Assembly (NCBI GenBank): GCA_002428405.1
Contig: DIWD01000062.1
Coordinates: 8,418-72,417 of the forward strand
Length of the DNA: 64,000 bases
Direction: 5' to 3'
DNA from: a bacterium UBA6115
GTDB lineage: Bacteria > Bacillota_A > Clostridia > Christensenellales > Aristaeellaceae
Shown here: in pieces, positions 33,906 through 43,523 of the stretch
How positions within the stretch are numbered: position 1 is the stretch's first letter
How the letters are laid out: each line of letters begins with the position of its first letter
Translations under genes and position numbers: made by a program
Notes under the pieces: generated by a model
What the model saw: the letters and a program-made list of their open reading frames with translations, nothing else
Database searches by the model: none
What the model was told of the DNA's origin: nothing

Positions 33906-34964
33906 ATGACCAAGAAGGTTGTCTGCATCATCCTGTCACTCAGTCTACTACTAACTATTACTTTGATCGGATCCGTTACTAACACTGCATTTGCATCAAC
34001 AGGCCGAACAGAAATATTGAAGTTACGGCTTGGCGCACTCGGTTCAGGACGCGTCGACGATATTCAGCGTTATCCTATTCTTGCATTTATTGATTACATT
34101 AATGAGCACACTAACGGCATGATCCAGATTGAGTACTTCCCTGATGGACAGCTTGGTCAGGAAGGCGATATGATGGATCAAATAATCACCGACACACTTG
34201 ACATTGGAGTCTTATCAGCAAATGTTCTCGGAACTGTATGGCCGGAAATGTATGCATACAATCTCCCATTTGCTTTCTCTGGTTATGAACAAATGTGGGA
34301 AGCAATTGGTATCAATTCAGAATTTGTTGCAACTATGTCCGAGATCGTCAGCAATACTGGATTGGCAAAGTATGTAACATCTTTCTCAGCAGAGTTTCGC
34401 GGTTGTCACAATAATCTTCGTCCACTTCGCACTCCAGCCGATTTTCAGGGTGTAACTTTCCGTGTCATGAGTGGACAAATATTTACTGATATGTTCCAGG
34501 CTCTTGGTGCATCTACCGCTACTATCGCGTTTGCAGAGTTATATACTGCTCTTGAACAAGGCACTGTGAAGGGGGAAGATCTTGGTGCATCGATGCATCT
34601 TGATTTCAAGTTCAATGAAGTATGCCCCTTCAGCACAGAATTCAATATGACTGCAACCTTTAACAATTTGATCTTTTCTAACAAAGCTTGGAACAACTTG
34701 ACAGAAGAAGAACGTGAAATTGTATATGAAGCCGCTGATGTTGCAGAAAAGGCAAGTTATGAATACGTGCATACTTCTGCGGATAAATATTATAAGCGTT
34801 TGATCGAGAGCGGTTCCAACGTCATTCGTTATACTGATTTAACGGAAGAGGATCTTGCAGCATGCTGGAAAGCTGTTGAGCCATTGTGGAACAAATATGA
34901 AAGTATCATTGGAACTAAGCTCTACAACATTATGCTTTCTTACTGCCCCTACTATAATGAGTAG
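33906..34964 (+). CDS. TRAP transporter substrate-binding protein, DctP family
   Basis: The 352-residue protein has a signal peptide (VVCIILSLSLLLTITLIGSV, cut near AFA-ST) and the DctP fold: KLRLGALGSGR at the first strand, INEHTNGMIQIEYFPDGQLG near residue 60, FRGCHNNLRPLRTPADFQG near 165, then KVTFRV-like VTFRVMSGQIFTDMFQALGA near 183 with the Arg that normally clamps the substrate carboxylate, and NLIFSNKAWNNLTEEE near 254. It binds a carboxylate or similar anion outside the membrane. It is followed by a stem-loop, then two PrpD genes and the two membrane subunits. Codon use is AT-rich, unlike the flanking chromosome. Confidence 0.92.
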   Translation: MTKKVVCIILSLSLLLTITLIGSVTNTAFASTGRTEILKLRLGALGSGRVDDIQRYPILAFIDYINEHTNGMIQIEYFPDGQLGQEGDMMDQIITDTLDIGVLSANVLGTVWPEMYAYNLPFAFSGYEQMWEAIGINSEFVATMSEIVSNTGLAKYVTSFSAEFRGCHNNLRPLRTPADFQGVTFRVMSGQIFTDMFQALGASTATIAFAELYTALEQGTVKGEDLGASMHLDFKFNEVCPFSTEFNMTATFNNLIFSNKAWNNLTEEEREIVYEAADVAEKASYEYVHTSADKYYKRLIESGSNVIRYTDLTEEDLAACWKAVEPLWNKYESIIGTKLYNIMLSYCPYYNE

Positions 34965-35002
34965 TTTTTCAATGCTAATATTGATTGATATTTGATCGGA
35001 AT

Positions 35003-35042
35003 GCAAGGAAGCAGGAAGGCATTATGTTCTTGCTTCCTTTGC
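35003..35042 (+). promoter_or_regulatory. Stem-loop after the TRAP binding protein gene
   Basis: GCAAGGAAGCA (35003-35013) pairs, with one unpaired base, with TGCTTCCTTTGC (35031-35042). It lies 38 bases after the stop codon and probably raises the binding protein level relative to the downstream genes. Confidence 0.6.
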
Positions 35043-35099
35043 TGGTTTTCAATATTAGAAGTTACTTTTTCTCATATCAATTAAAAGAAGGTGGAATTA

Positions 35100-36497
35100 A
35101 TGGGAAAATCAAACTCAAGAATAATATCCGAATACATTACCAATATGAAGTATAGCGATTTCCCATCTAGTGTTATAGATCAGGCAAAACGAGTTACCAT
35201 TCACGTACTTGGTGCGTCTCTTAGTTCACAATCAATCATGCAAACAGATAAGACAATAAAGCTTGTAGAAACAAAAGGAGGAAAACCTGAGGCTACAGTA
35301 TGGTGCAGTAGAGGACTAAAGGTTCCAGCCAAAGATGCAGCTTTTGCCAATGGTACAATATCCGACATCATGGATTGGGAAGATTGTCATTGGACGGGCC
35401 ACCCTTCAGCAGCAGCTGTTCCTGTTGCGTTAGCATTGTGCGAGAAATATCGACTCACCGGTAAGGAATACATCACTTCCCTTGTAGCAGCATATGAAGG
35501 TTATGTTCGTATAGCCATGGCTGCCCAGCCCTCATCAGAATATATTCTCAGTGGCCGCAACTGGGGTCTAGTAAGTTGGCAAATCTTTGCAGCGTCCTTA
35601 GCAGCCGCAAAGACAAAAAACTTTTCTGCTGAACAGATTGAGCAAGTTCTTGGTGCATCACTTTACAATGCCATGGTTGCTGCCAATAAACATGCCGTTG
35701 GCTTGGCAAAGTCCGATATTTACCACTATCAGCATGGTTGGTGTGCCCGTAACGGCATAGTATCTTCAGAGCTTGTTGAGCTTGGTTTTGACAATTGCTA
35801 TGGAGCTCTTGATGGCCCAAATGGTTTTTGGAAGAAGGTATCAGACAAAGAAGATAAAAGCTGGTATACTCGTGGACACGGGACAGAGTGGTTCATTAAC
35901 GAAACATATCTAAAGCATTGGCCGGCAAATATGTGGGTTCAAACCCCTCTTGAAGCTTTGGATTCCATCATGAAGGAGCATTATTTTACTCTTGAAGATG
36001 TCTCAAAAATCCGTGTTTCACCTTTTGTTCCTTTTATATGTGGCGATTATTCTCAGACTACAAAGAGTATGCTTGATGCGCAATTCAGTATTCCATACTG
36101 TCTTACGGCTTACATTATGGATTCAAAAATGGGAGCGCAATGGTTCAGTGAAAAGATGCGTAATGATGAATCTTTGGTAAATGCATCAAAGCTATTCGAG
36201 TATTTTGGAGGAACCAGAACACCTAATGACAACTTTGATGAGTTTAAGACTGGATCCTTCCCGGAAAGCACAGTTGAAGTAATCCTAAAAGACGGGACTA
36301 AATTCGTCAAGACGATGAGATATCCGAAGGGACATCCAAAAAACAACTTTACAATGATGGAACAGTACAACCACTTTCGTATTTGTTGTAATGGCATTAT
36401 CTCCAATATGCAAATCGAACGGATAATTGAGTTGGTTGATTCTCTGGATACCCTTCAGGATGTTAATCAACTTACTGAACTCTGTGTTATAAAGTGA
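35100..36497 (+). CDS. MmgE/PrpD family protein, copy 1
   Basis: The ATG at 35100 follows AAGGTGG at six bases; a GTG at 35091 lies inside that site and is rejected. The 465-residue product has the all-helical PrpD core: YSDFPSSVIDQAKRVTIHVL near 20, the conserved DAAFANGTISDIMDWEDCHW near 77, TGHPSAAAVPVALAL near 98, and the C-terminal small domain with YPKGHPKNNF near 405. MmgE/PrpD enzymes act on tri- or dicarboxylic acids (2-methylcitrate dehydratase, cis-aconitate decarboxylase, iminodisuccinate epimerase). The second copy follows at once and has the same length. A TRAP carboxylate importer surrounds the pair, so they probably process its substrate. Confidence 0.9.
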   Translation: MGKSNSRIISEYITNMKYSDFPSSVIDQAKRVTIHVLGASLSSQSIMQTDKTIKLVETKGGKPEATVWCSRGLKVPAKDAAFANGTISDIMDWEDCHWTGHPSAAAVPVALALCEKYRLTGKEYITSLVAAYEGYVRIAMAAQPSSEYILSGRNWGLVSWQIFAASLAAAKTKNFSAEQIEQVLGASLYNAMVAANKHAVGLAKSDIYHYQHGWCARNGIVSSELVELGFDNCYGALDGPNGFWKKVSDKEDKSWYTRGHGTEWFINETYLKHWPANMWVQTPLEALDSIMKEHYFTLEDVSKIRVSPFVPFICGDYSQTTKSMLDAQFSIPYCLTAYIMDSKMGAQWFSEKMRNDESLVNASKLFEYFGGTRTPNDNFDEFKTGSFPESTVEVILKDGTKFVKTMRYPKGHPKNNFTMMEQYNHFRICCNGIISNMQIERIIELVDSLDTLQDVNQLTELCVIK

Positions 36498-36526
36498 TCT
36501 ACATTAAGAATAAGGAGAATGCAATT

Positions 36527-37924
36527 ATGAAGGTATCATACACTGAGATTGTTTCCCATTATACAGCAACTATGCAATATGATGATATACCGGCGGATGT
36601 GATTGAACAAGCGAAACGTCTCATTTTGCATACAGTTGCTGCAAGTATATCAGCTTTTCCTCTTCCACAAGTGAAGAAGGTCATTAGTTATGTACAAAAC
36701 AGTGGTGGTGCAGAGCAAGCAACAATATGGTGTAGCAATGGGATAAAAGTTCCGGTAGAGGAAGCAGCTTTTGCAAATGGGACTCTTGCTGATCAAATGG
36801 ATTGGGAAGATTGTAGTTGGACAGGTCATCCTTCTGCAACCGCGATTCCAGCCATTTTTGCACTATCTGAAGCAAGAAATAAAAGTGGTAAAGATTTTCT
36901 TTTAGCTCTTGTTGCAGGATATGAAAGCTCTCAACGTATTGCTCAAGCTATTCAACCTACTCGAGAGTATGTAATGGGTGGAAATGAATGGGGTTTGATT
37001 AGTTGGCAGATTCTTCCAGCAGCGCTTGCTTCTGCTAAACTACTAAATCTAGATGCCAAGAAGATAAACCAGACTCTTGGAGCATCACTATATCAGACAA
37101 TTAATCCCACAAATAAACATAGCGATGGATTGGGAAAATCAGATATCTATCATTATGCCCACGGCTTCTGCGCCCGAAACGGCCTAATTGCTGCAACTAT
37201 CTCTGAAGTGGGCTTCGATAATTGCTTTGATGCGCTAGATGGTAATGATGGTTATTGGCATATGGTTTCTGACAAGTCCGATTCGAGTTGGTATGATAAA
37301 TCTATTGGAGAATGGTGGCTAATTAAGGAGACATATTTGAAACACTGGCCTGCGAACATGTGGGTTCAAACTCCACTTGAAGCACTTGAAGAAATCATGA
37401 GTGAGAGAAATTTCTCGATAAATGATGTTTCAAAAATTCGAGTAAGTCCCAACATTCCATTTATCTGCAATGATTATTCAAAAACAACTCGGAGTACGCT
37501 GGATGCTCAGTTCAGTATTCCTTATTGTCTTGGAGCCTATATAATCACGAAGAATAAAAGTGCCGAATGGTTCAGCGAAGAAATGCGTCATAATCAAGAG
37601 TTGATTGACTTTGCACAAAAATTTGAGGCGTTTGGTGAAGTTCGTGGATTCTATGATAATTTTGAGATCTTTTGGACAGGATCTTTCCCTGAAAGTACGC
37701 TCGAGGTATATTTCAATGATGGTACATCTATTTCCAGAAGATCACAATATCCTAAAGGTCATCCGAAGAATAATTTTTCATATGAAGAAGAGTGCGAACA
37801 CTTCAGAAGTTGCTGTTCTTCATACATGAAACCTGATCAAATCGAACGTTTCATAGAAATAGTCACCCACCTTGAAGAATCGAGCAATCTTCATGAACTG
37901 GCTTCTCTTACTATCATTCCATAA
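36527..37924 (+). CDS. MmgE/PrpD family protein, copy 2
   Basis: The ATG at 36527 has AAGGAG nine bases upstream, inside the 3' intergenic end of copy 1. The product is also exactly 465 residues and aligns with copy 1 throughout without visible gaps: EEAAFANGTLADQMDWEDCS near 76, TGHPSATAIPAIFAL near 98, KHWPANMWVQTPLEALEEIM near 276 and YPKGHPKNNF near 405. The two have diverged clearly at many positions but keep all shared motifs, so this is an old tandem duplication with both copies under selection. They may form a heteromer or act on two stereoisomers or successive steps. The DctQ gene follows 20 bases later. Confidence 0.9.
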   Translation: MKVSYTEIVSHYTATMQYDDIPADVIEQAKRLILHTVAASISAFPLPQVKKVISYVQNSGGAEQATIWCSNGIKVPVEEAAFANGTLADQMDWEDCSWTGHPSATAIPAIFALSEARNKSGKDFLLALVAGYESSQRIAQAIQPTREYVMGGNEWGLISWQILPAALASAKLLNLDAKKINQTLGASLYQTINPTNKHSDGLGKSDIYHYAHGFCARNGLIAATISEVGFDNCFDALDGNDGYWHMVSDKSDSSWYDKSIGEWWLIKETYLKHWPANMWVQTPLEALEEIMSERNFSINDVSKIRVSPNIPFICNDYSKTTRSTLDAQFSIPYCLGAYIITKNKSAEWFSEEMRHNQELIDFAQKFEAFGEVRGFYDNFEIFWTGSFPESTLEVYFNDGTSISRRSQYPKGHPKNNFSYEEECEHFRSCCSSYMKPDQIERFIEIVTHLEESSNLHELASLTIIP

Positions 37925-37944
37925 ATGACCAAGAAGAGGCGCAT

Positions 37945-38481
37945 ATGAAAAATGTTGTTTTGATATTTAAGAAAATATCTACATTCATTGAGAATGTTGA
38001 AACACACTTTATTACACTATTTACCTTAATCATGGGTCTGATCATCATTTTGGATGTTGCCTTTAGGAATCTCGGTTTCCAAGGCTTTGCGTGGGTTGAA
38101 GAATTTGGACGATTTATGCTAGTTGTCACTACGATCATTGGTTGCAGCGTAGCAGTAAAGTCAAAAGGTCATATGGTGATGGATGCACTTTACAATGCTT
38201 TGCCAACACGTTGGGCATATGCAATAAAGGCAATTGCTTATGCAATATGCAGTGCATTATACCTATATCTAAGCTACTTTAGTTATAACTGGATGCTAAA
38301 GCAGCAATTGATGCGGAAGACGATGCAGAGCATTCAATTTCCTGCTTGGATAATGTGGTTGTTTATCGTTTATGGCATTTTTACCATGGGGTCTCGCTAT
38401 TTAGTACAAACAGTGAAATGTATTATCCAAGCTGTCAAGGGTGAGAGTACATTCACAGAAATGAACACTAAAGAGAACTGA
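37945..38481 (+). CDS. TRAP transporter small permease, DctQ family
   Basis: The 178-residue protein has four transmembrane helices, as expected for DctQ: TLIMGLIIILDVAFRNLG near residue 27, LVVTTIIGCSVAVKSKGHMV near 56 with the typical KGHMV segment, a third near 95, and FPAWIMWLFIVYGIFTMGSR near 132. It links the substrate-binding protein to the large permease. It starts 20 bases after the second PrpD gene and is followed by DctM after eight bases. AGAGG precedes the ATG. Confidence 0.93.
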   Translation: MKNVVLIFKKISTFIENVETHFITLFTLIMGLIIILDVAFRNLGFQGFAWVEEFGRFMLVVTTIIGCSVAVKSKGHMVMDALYNALPTRWAYAIKAIAYAICSALYLYLSYFSYNWMLKQQLMRKTMQSIQFPAWIMWLFIVYGIFTMGSRYLVQTVKCIIQAVKGESTFTEMNTKEN

Positions 38482-38495
38482 GGGAGGATTTGGGC

Positions 38496-39767
38496 ATGAT
38501 CGGAATGGTTTTATTAGTTTTTTTTGCGTTACTGATCATCGGAGTACCTGTTGCCCATGTGGTTCTTAGTGCAGCTGGTATTGGAGTCATAATAGCTGGG
38601 AATAACGGCACTATTCTATCTCAGCAAATGGTATTAGGAATGAATCAGTTTGTCATTTTAGCTGTTCCGTTTTTTATTATTTCTGGAGACTTAGCCGCAA
38701 AAGGGCGAACATCACAACATCTTGTGAATGTGATTAATGCTTTTATTGGACATCTACCAGGCGGATTGGGAATCGCAACAATTTTTGCAAGCGCACTTTT
38801 TGGCGCGATCACTGGTTCTGCTATTGCTTGTGTTGTAGCAATTGGTGCACTAATGTTGCCAAAGTTAAAAGAAAATGGATATCCAACATTATTGTCACTA
38901 GGGATCATCACAACAGCTGGAACAATTGGAGTCATGATTCCGCCTTCAATACCGATGTTACAGATTGCCATCGCAATGGGAACTTCAGTGGGCAAGCAAT
39001 TCACTGCAGGCTTTATTCCTGGTATACTGACAGCAATTATCATGAGTGCTTATGTTGCATATTACGCAAAGAAATCAAAAATGCCTCTTCTTCCACGAAC
39101 ATCATTTAGGGAAAAGCTAAAAACACTAAAGCAAAGTTTCTGGGCTTTGATGTTTCCTGTCATTGTGCTTGGAAGTATATATGGCGGCATTGCTACACCT
39201 ACCGAGGCATCAATCATCTCCGTGGTTTATGTCCTCCTAATAGAAATGTTTATATATCGGACAATTCCTTTCAAAGGTCTTTATAATATCATGCGAAAGG
39301 CTACTGTAAATGCATCGACTTTGACTCTTACTATTGCTACCGCACAGGTTTTTGTTTGGTATTTGACCACAGAAGGCGTTCCATCTGCGCTCTATATGTG
39401 GATTATCGGATTCATAAGTAATAAATACGTACTCTGGCTTTTGCTGTGTATCCTGTTCTTCATTGTCGGCTGCTTTACAAATGTTGCTACTGTAGTATTA
39501 ATACTTGGACCTATGATTAGGCCCATCCTTGAACATTTTGGGATAAATCTTATTCACTTCACCATTATTGCAGTTATGATGTCTCAGGTAGGCTTTGTCA
39601 CACCGCCCTTTGGCTTAACATTATTTACAAGTATGAAACTTGCAAATGTTGGCATGAAGGAAGTATCACGCGGTTCCTTACCATTTATAATTGCTATGCT
39701 TATAACAACAGCTATTTTGATAATTTTCCCTTCTCTGTCAACATTCCTCCCGGATCTGATCTACTGA
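38496..39767 (+). CDS. TRAP transporter large permease, DctM family
   Basis: The ATG at 38496 has GGGAGG eight bases upstream; the TTG at 38490 is too close. The 423-residue protein has about twelve hydrophobic segments and the DctM signatures AVPFFIISGDLAAKGRTSQH near residue 52, FGAITGSAIACVVAIGALML near 100, GTIGVMIPPSIPMLQIAIAM near 142, and IATPTEASIISVVYVLLIEM near 231. It drives sodium-coupled uptake of the carboxylate bound by DctP. A 7-bp palindrome, TGAAACA with TGTTTCA, lies at 39801-39818 between this gene and the MFS gene and may be a weak terminator or operator. Confidence 0.95.
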   Translation: MIGMVLLVFFALLIIGVPVAHVVLSAAGIGVIIAGNNGTILSQQMVLGMNQFVILAVPFFIISGDLAAKGRTSQHLVNVINAFIGHLPGGLGIATIFASALFGAITGSAIACVVAIGALMLPKLKENGYPTLLSLGIITTAGTIGVMIPPSIPMLQIAIAMGTSVGKQFTAGFIPGILTAIIMSAYVAYYAKKSKMPLLPRTSFREKLKTLKQSFWALMFPVIVLGSIYGGIATPTEASIISVVYVLLIEMFIYRTIPFKGLYNIMRKATVNASTLTLTIATAQVFVWYLTTEGVPSALYMWIIGFISNKYVLWLLLCILFFIVGCFTNVATVVLILGPMIRPILEHFGINLIHFTIIAVMMSQVGFVTPPFGLTLFTSMKLANVGMKEVSRGSLPFIIAMLITTAILIIFPSLSTFLPDLIY

Positions 39768-39867
39768 ATCATAGGAAACAAAATGATTTGACAGATTCAT
39801 TGAAACACGACTGTTTCACAAGCATACTACTAAAGTTTGTTGAACAAAAGGAGTATTTTGAAACAAA

Positions 39868-41037
39868 GTGACTCGAAATAGGTTGTTCACCATGCAGTAT
39901 TTGAGTATCATTTCGTTTTTTCTCTCAATGTGCCTATATGGTCAGGCACTATTTAGTGCATTGCCTTTATATTTGACAGGAGTGAAAGGCTTCAGCGAAT
40001 CAATGGCTGGCTTTGTGGTTTCTATATTTCCATATACTGCAATGCTATATCGTCCTCTTTCCGTCCGTACAACTACGGTTGTAAGTTATAAGAAAACAAT
40101 ATTGATATGTCTTTTGTTAATGGCTGTTAGTCTATATATTGTGCCATTCAGCAATTCTATATTACCGTTGATTATTGTAAGACTAATAACGGGTGTAGCG
40201 ATTTGCTTAGGAGGAGTTGTAAGCGGAATTGTTTTGATAAAAATTTTACCAAACGACCGATTTATTGAAGGTATTGGATATTACAGCATTAGCACTATAA
40301 CAATGTCATTTTGGGGACCAGCTTTTGCGCGATTCTTTATCTCAATCGGAGGATACTCGTCATTTTTTAACATCCTCTCTATCATTCTCATCCTCAATTT
40401 TTTCTGGTGTTTGTTTGTTAAGTTCCCAGATAATGGAAGGAAAGAGCGAACATCGATACCATCAAATACTAAACCTTGGTATGAGAGTACCGTTTTTCCC
40501 ATAGTTCTGGTTCTTGGCTTAATTATTCTTGCGCATAGTAGCATCAGTTCATTCCTTCCTCTGTATGCACAAACAAATGGCATTCAGAGCATACCACTGT
40601 TTTATATACTTGCAGGGATTAGTATGGTTTCGATTCGGATAAAGTATTCATTAACAAAGAAGAAGGGAATTGACCAATCATATTTACTATTATCTACCGG
40701 TTTAATGGCTATATGTCTATTTCTGGTCCTAACATTTAGGTCCACATATATTCTTATTGTGACAGCCTTAGTATACGGCGCCTCGCTCGGATATGCCCAA
40801 CCAGTGCTGATATCAACGGCGCTAAACATCAGTCCTCCCGACAGAGTAAATTCAGCAACTGTCACATACTATATTGCAATAGACGCTGGCCTTGCTGTAG
40901 GAAGTATGTTGTGGGGATTTATAGGTCAGTACTTAGAATATTACTATGTATTTCTTGTTAGCGGTTCCATTAATGTCCTTGCTCTATTCCTAATATTACA
41001 TTACCGAAGAACCAAAGTAATTGTGAATTATTCATAG
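39868..41037 (+). CDS. MFS transporter
   Basis: The 389-residue protein has twelve predicted helices in two halves and the loose MFS pattern: GFSESMAGFVVSIFPYTAML near residue 35, the helix 4 region PLIIVRLITGVAICLGGVVS near 98, and GASLGYAQPVLISTALNIS near 304. The usual charged loop between helices 2 and 3 is degenerate (YRPLSVRTTTVVSYKK). GTG at 39868 is the likely start, although the AAGGAG site lies 15 bases away and a TTG frame in between stops at once, so ATG at 39892 cannot be excluded. Its position suggests export of a product or uptake of a related compound. Confidence 0.85.
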   Translation: MTRNRLFTMQYLSIISFFLSMCLYGQALFSALPLYLTGVKGFSESMAGFVVSIFPYTAMLYRPLSVRTTTVVSYKKTILICLLLMAVSLYIVPFSNSILPLIIVRLITGVAICLGGVVSGIVLIKILPNDRFIEGIGYYSISTITMSFWGPAFARFFISIGGYSSFFNILSIILILNFFWCLFVKFPDNGRKERTSIPSNTKPWYESTVFPIVLVLGLIILAHSSISSFLPLYAQTNGIQSIPLFYILAGISMVSIRIKYSLTKKKGIDQSYLLLSTGLMAICLFLVLTFRSTYILIVTALVYGASLGYAQPVLISTALNISPPDRVNSATVTYYIAIDAGLAVGSMLWGFIGQYLEYYYVFLVSGSINVLALFLILHYRRTKVIVNYS

Positions 41038-41204
41038 GAGGTAGTACTTTTGATTAACGATTCTGATTATTGGTGATCCTGGATCCTTTTACGAGGCAAC
41101 AAACAGGTGAACGACTAGAAAATGAACAGATTATCGGAGCATTTTATCGATCTAAGCTAGCAAGATATGTTAGAATGCTAAAGTTCCCAGAAAGAGGACG
41201 CAAC

Positions 41205-41753
41205 ATGAGTGTTGGTAAGCAGATAAGAAGAATTAGAAAAGCCCAGGGATTAACAATTAAAGATACATCAATTATGGCAAACATAACCTCAAGCTTGATT
41301 TCACAGATCGAAAACGACAAAGCAAATCCATCCCTAGCGACTCTTAATGCTATATCAAACGCACTTAACGTAAGCATAATAGAACTACTAAATGAAAACG
41401 TTAATGATGAAATGGGACCCGTGGTGCGGTCAAATAATCAAATAAGAATCTATGATTCACATTCATGGACACAGTTAGCATTAACTCAACTCGACTTAAC
41501 AAAATTCTCAGTATTTCTAGTTCACATGAGAGAAGGCGCAAACTCAGATGATTATCCGGAACTCAATCCACATGGACTTGCTGCATATGAGTTTGGTTTT
41601 GTCTTATCCGGAAAGTTGCAGGTTATTCTTGAGGGGAAAGTGTATGTCATAAATTCTGGCGATAGCATATCGTTTATGGCCTCAAAAAAGCATTCACTCA
41701 GCAATCTCTTAACGTCGGAGACAACTGTATTATGGGTAATTATTCTCATATAG
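41205..41753 (+). CDS. XRE family regulator with cupin domain
   Basis: The ATG at 41205 with AGAGGA upstream gives 182 residues, the normal size for this group; the in-frame extension to 41070 has no support. Residues 5-60 are a Cro/C1 helix-turn-helix (GKQIRRIRKAQGLTIKDTSI, then SSLISQIENDKANPSLATLN), and residues 105-180 a cupin barrel (FGFVLSGKLQVILEGKVYVI, SGDSISFMASKKHSLSN) that senses a small ligand. Such proteins (PuuR, SutR and relatives) usually regulate amine, sulfur or carboxylate catabolism next to their own gene. It is the natural regulator of this island. Confidence 0.9.
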   Translation: MSVGKQIRRIRKAQGLTIKDTSIMANITSSLISQIENDKANPSLATLNAISNALNVSIIELLNENVNDEMGPVVRSNNQIRIYDSHSWTQLALTQLDLTKFSVFLVHMREGANSDDYPELNPHGLAAYEFGFVLSGKLQVILEGKVYVINSGDSISFMASKKHSLSNLLTSETTVLWVIILI

Positions 41754-41826
41754 TCTATTTCTTGTCGTCCCAATCTATTATATTATGCTTGTTATAGCAC
41801 AGTATGCTCTCGCTAAAAGTCATAAA

Positions 41827-41846
41827 AATACAATATGTTTTGTATT
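41827..41846. promoter_or_regulatory. Inverted repeat upstream of the opine dehydrogenase gene
   Basis: AATACAA (41827-41833) and TTGTATT (41840-41846) flank six bases, 100 bases before the ATG at 41946. It may be a binding site for the XRE-cupin regulator; it does not match the 33843 palindrome, so the two sites may serve different proteins. Confidence 0.35.
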
Positions 41847-41945
41847 CAATTTCGTTCCAAGAAATCTCGTATCCTAATTTTCAACGCGTAGAATCTCTGA
41901 ATGTGCAGAAAATCTTTGATTCATTACTGAAAGGAACTTGCTGAC

Positions 41946-43022
41946 ATGAGAAAGGTCACAGTCTTTGGCGGAGGTGCGACTGGTTATGTTGTTTCCGCTG
42001 AACTTGGTCTACGTGGTTTTGATGTGTGTTTATGTGAGAATCCAATATACAAGGATACTCTGGCAGCAGCAGCATCCAGAAAGGAGATTACTATAAATGG
42101 TCCGGGTTTAGATGGTGATGCAAAGTTGTTTGATGTAACAACTGATCTTTCAAGAGCATTAGACGGTACAAAGCATATAATTATATGCACAATCTCCAAC
42201 CGAGATGAAGAAGTAGCAGAATTACTCGCTCCACACATAAAGCCCGGACAGTATATACTACTGAGCGCGGGTAATCTGGGATCATACATTTTCCGACGTG
42301 TGTTTGATAAGAAAGGGGTAACAGGAGTAATTGTTGGTGAAACCTGCGGCAATCTATTCCCAAGTAGGATAGTAGGGGAAGCAAGGGCAATTACTGGATT
42401 ACCATGGTCTCCAAAGCTTGCAGCTGCCTGGCCAACTTGTGACACAATCTGTTTAATCGAAGCTTTTAGTGAAATATATCAGCTGAAAAAAGCAATAAAC
42501 ATCTTGCATTGTGCATTGGATGTTGGCAATATGATGAGTCACATTGGTCCAGTACTTTTAAACACAGGAGCAATAGAAAATGTAAAGGATGGATGCTTCT
42601 ATCTATTTCAGCAAGGAATAACACCTAGTATAATTCGTTTAGTTGATGCAATGTGGGAAGAAAAAAAGGTGGTTATGGATGCTCTTAGTTACCCCTGCTC
42701 TCCGTCTTTATCTTCGCTGTTGCGTCCATTGATGGATCCTGATTATCATGGTCTTGATTCATTTAAAAGACTTTCAGGACCAAACAGTATAAAAGGCCGG
42801 CATATCTCTGAAGATACACCGACATTGGTTTGTTTGATGATTTCTGTAGCTGAAGCTCTAGACATAGATATGCCGCTTTTCAAAGCTTTAGTTAAAATCG
42901 CTTCAACAGTAAATGATTGTGATTATTACAATGATGGACGTACTCTCCGAAACCTTGGCCTTGGTCACCTAAGAGGGAAAGCATTGATGGAGTACTTTGG
43001 CTCTACATTGGATAATGCGTAA
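41946..43022 (+). CDS. NAD/NADP octopine/nopaline dehydrogenase family protein
   Basis: The 358-residue protein has an N-terminal Rossmann fold (KVTVFGGGATGYVVSAELGL) and a C-terminal opine-dehydrogenase domain. The family segment GPVLLNTGAIEN lies near residue 200 with the preceding His of MMSHIGP, and RLSGPNSIKGRHISEDTP near 276 is the characteristic DRYxxEDxP-like region. Members reversibly split or form N-(carboxyalkyl) amino acids. It is preceded by a 190-base AT-rich gap, so it may have its own promoter. With a carboxylate importer and two PrpD proteins nearby it may deaminate or build an opine-like compound. It is the last gene of the AT-rich island. Confidence 0.88.
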   Translation: MRKVTVFGGGATGYVVSAELGLRGFDVCLCENPIYKDTLAAAASRKEITINGPGLDGDAKLFDVTTDLSRALDGTKHIIICTISNRDEEVAELLAPHIKPGQYILLSAGNLGSYIFRRVFDKKGVTGVIVGETCGNLFPSRIVGEARAITGLPWSPKLAAAWPTCDTICLIEAFSEIYQLKKAINILHCALDVGNMMSHIGPVLLNTGAIENVKDGCFYLFQQGITPSIIRLVDAMWEEKKVVMDALSYPCSPSLSSLLRPLMDPDYHGLDSFKRLSGPNSIKGRHISEDTPTLVCLMISVAEALDIDMPLFKALVKIASTVNDCDYYNDGRTLRNLGLGHLRGKALMEYFGSTLDNA

Positions 43023-43523
43023 TAATCAATGTACCAAGTACGCGTTATTATCAAATCCATCATATACTTGTCATCGTAATGTTCTGCTTCTCCAAAACAG
43101 CTGACCAAAGAGTTTCGTCATCCCCAACTGCTTCCAAAGCCCCTCAAGCGCTCATACCCCGCCATAACTCTTGCTGTAGACATACCTCGATGTCAGACCT
43201 GGCGGCACTGCCGATAGAGTACACTGATGTTCGCACCTTTTGACTCCTTATCATTGAAAATCTCACACCGTCACCCGTGTCCCCATGAGAAAGATGACTG
43301 CGAGCTTGCCCACTGGCATCACTTCAACGTAGTCCAAAACCCTATTCACCAAATCATAATCGAACGCACGTATCCTGCCCTTTTCCCAAGCAGCCTCCCC
43401 ATCTCCCCGGCCCGGTACCTGACCAATTCATCCTTTCCTTCCCTAGCTATCTCCTTGAAGCAGGCAGCAGACAGCGTCTAATTTCCGAAAAGCAGATTCA
43501 ATCTACCGCTCCGACATGGTTGC
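43023..43523. other. Gene-free stretch between island and recombinase cassette
   Basis: No convincing gene is seen on either strand. Short frames here lack ribosome sites and protein-like composition. Base composition moves from AT-rich to mixed. This stretch could hold an attachment site of the adjacent recombinases, but none can be identified from a single sequence. Confidence 0.4.

Noticed and set aside
43227..43481. Plus-strand 84-codon frame between the island and recombinase B
   Set aside because: No ribosome site, low-complexity His/Pro/Ser composition and no neighbour support.
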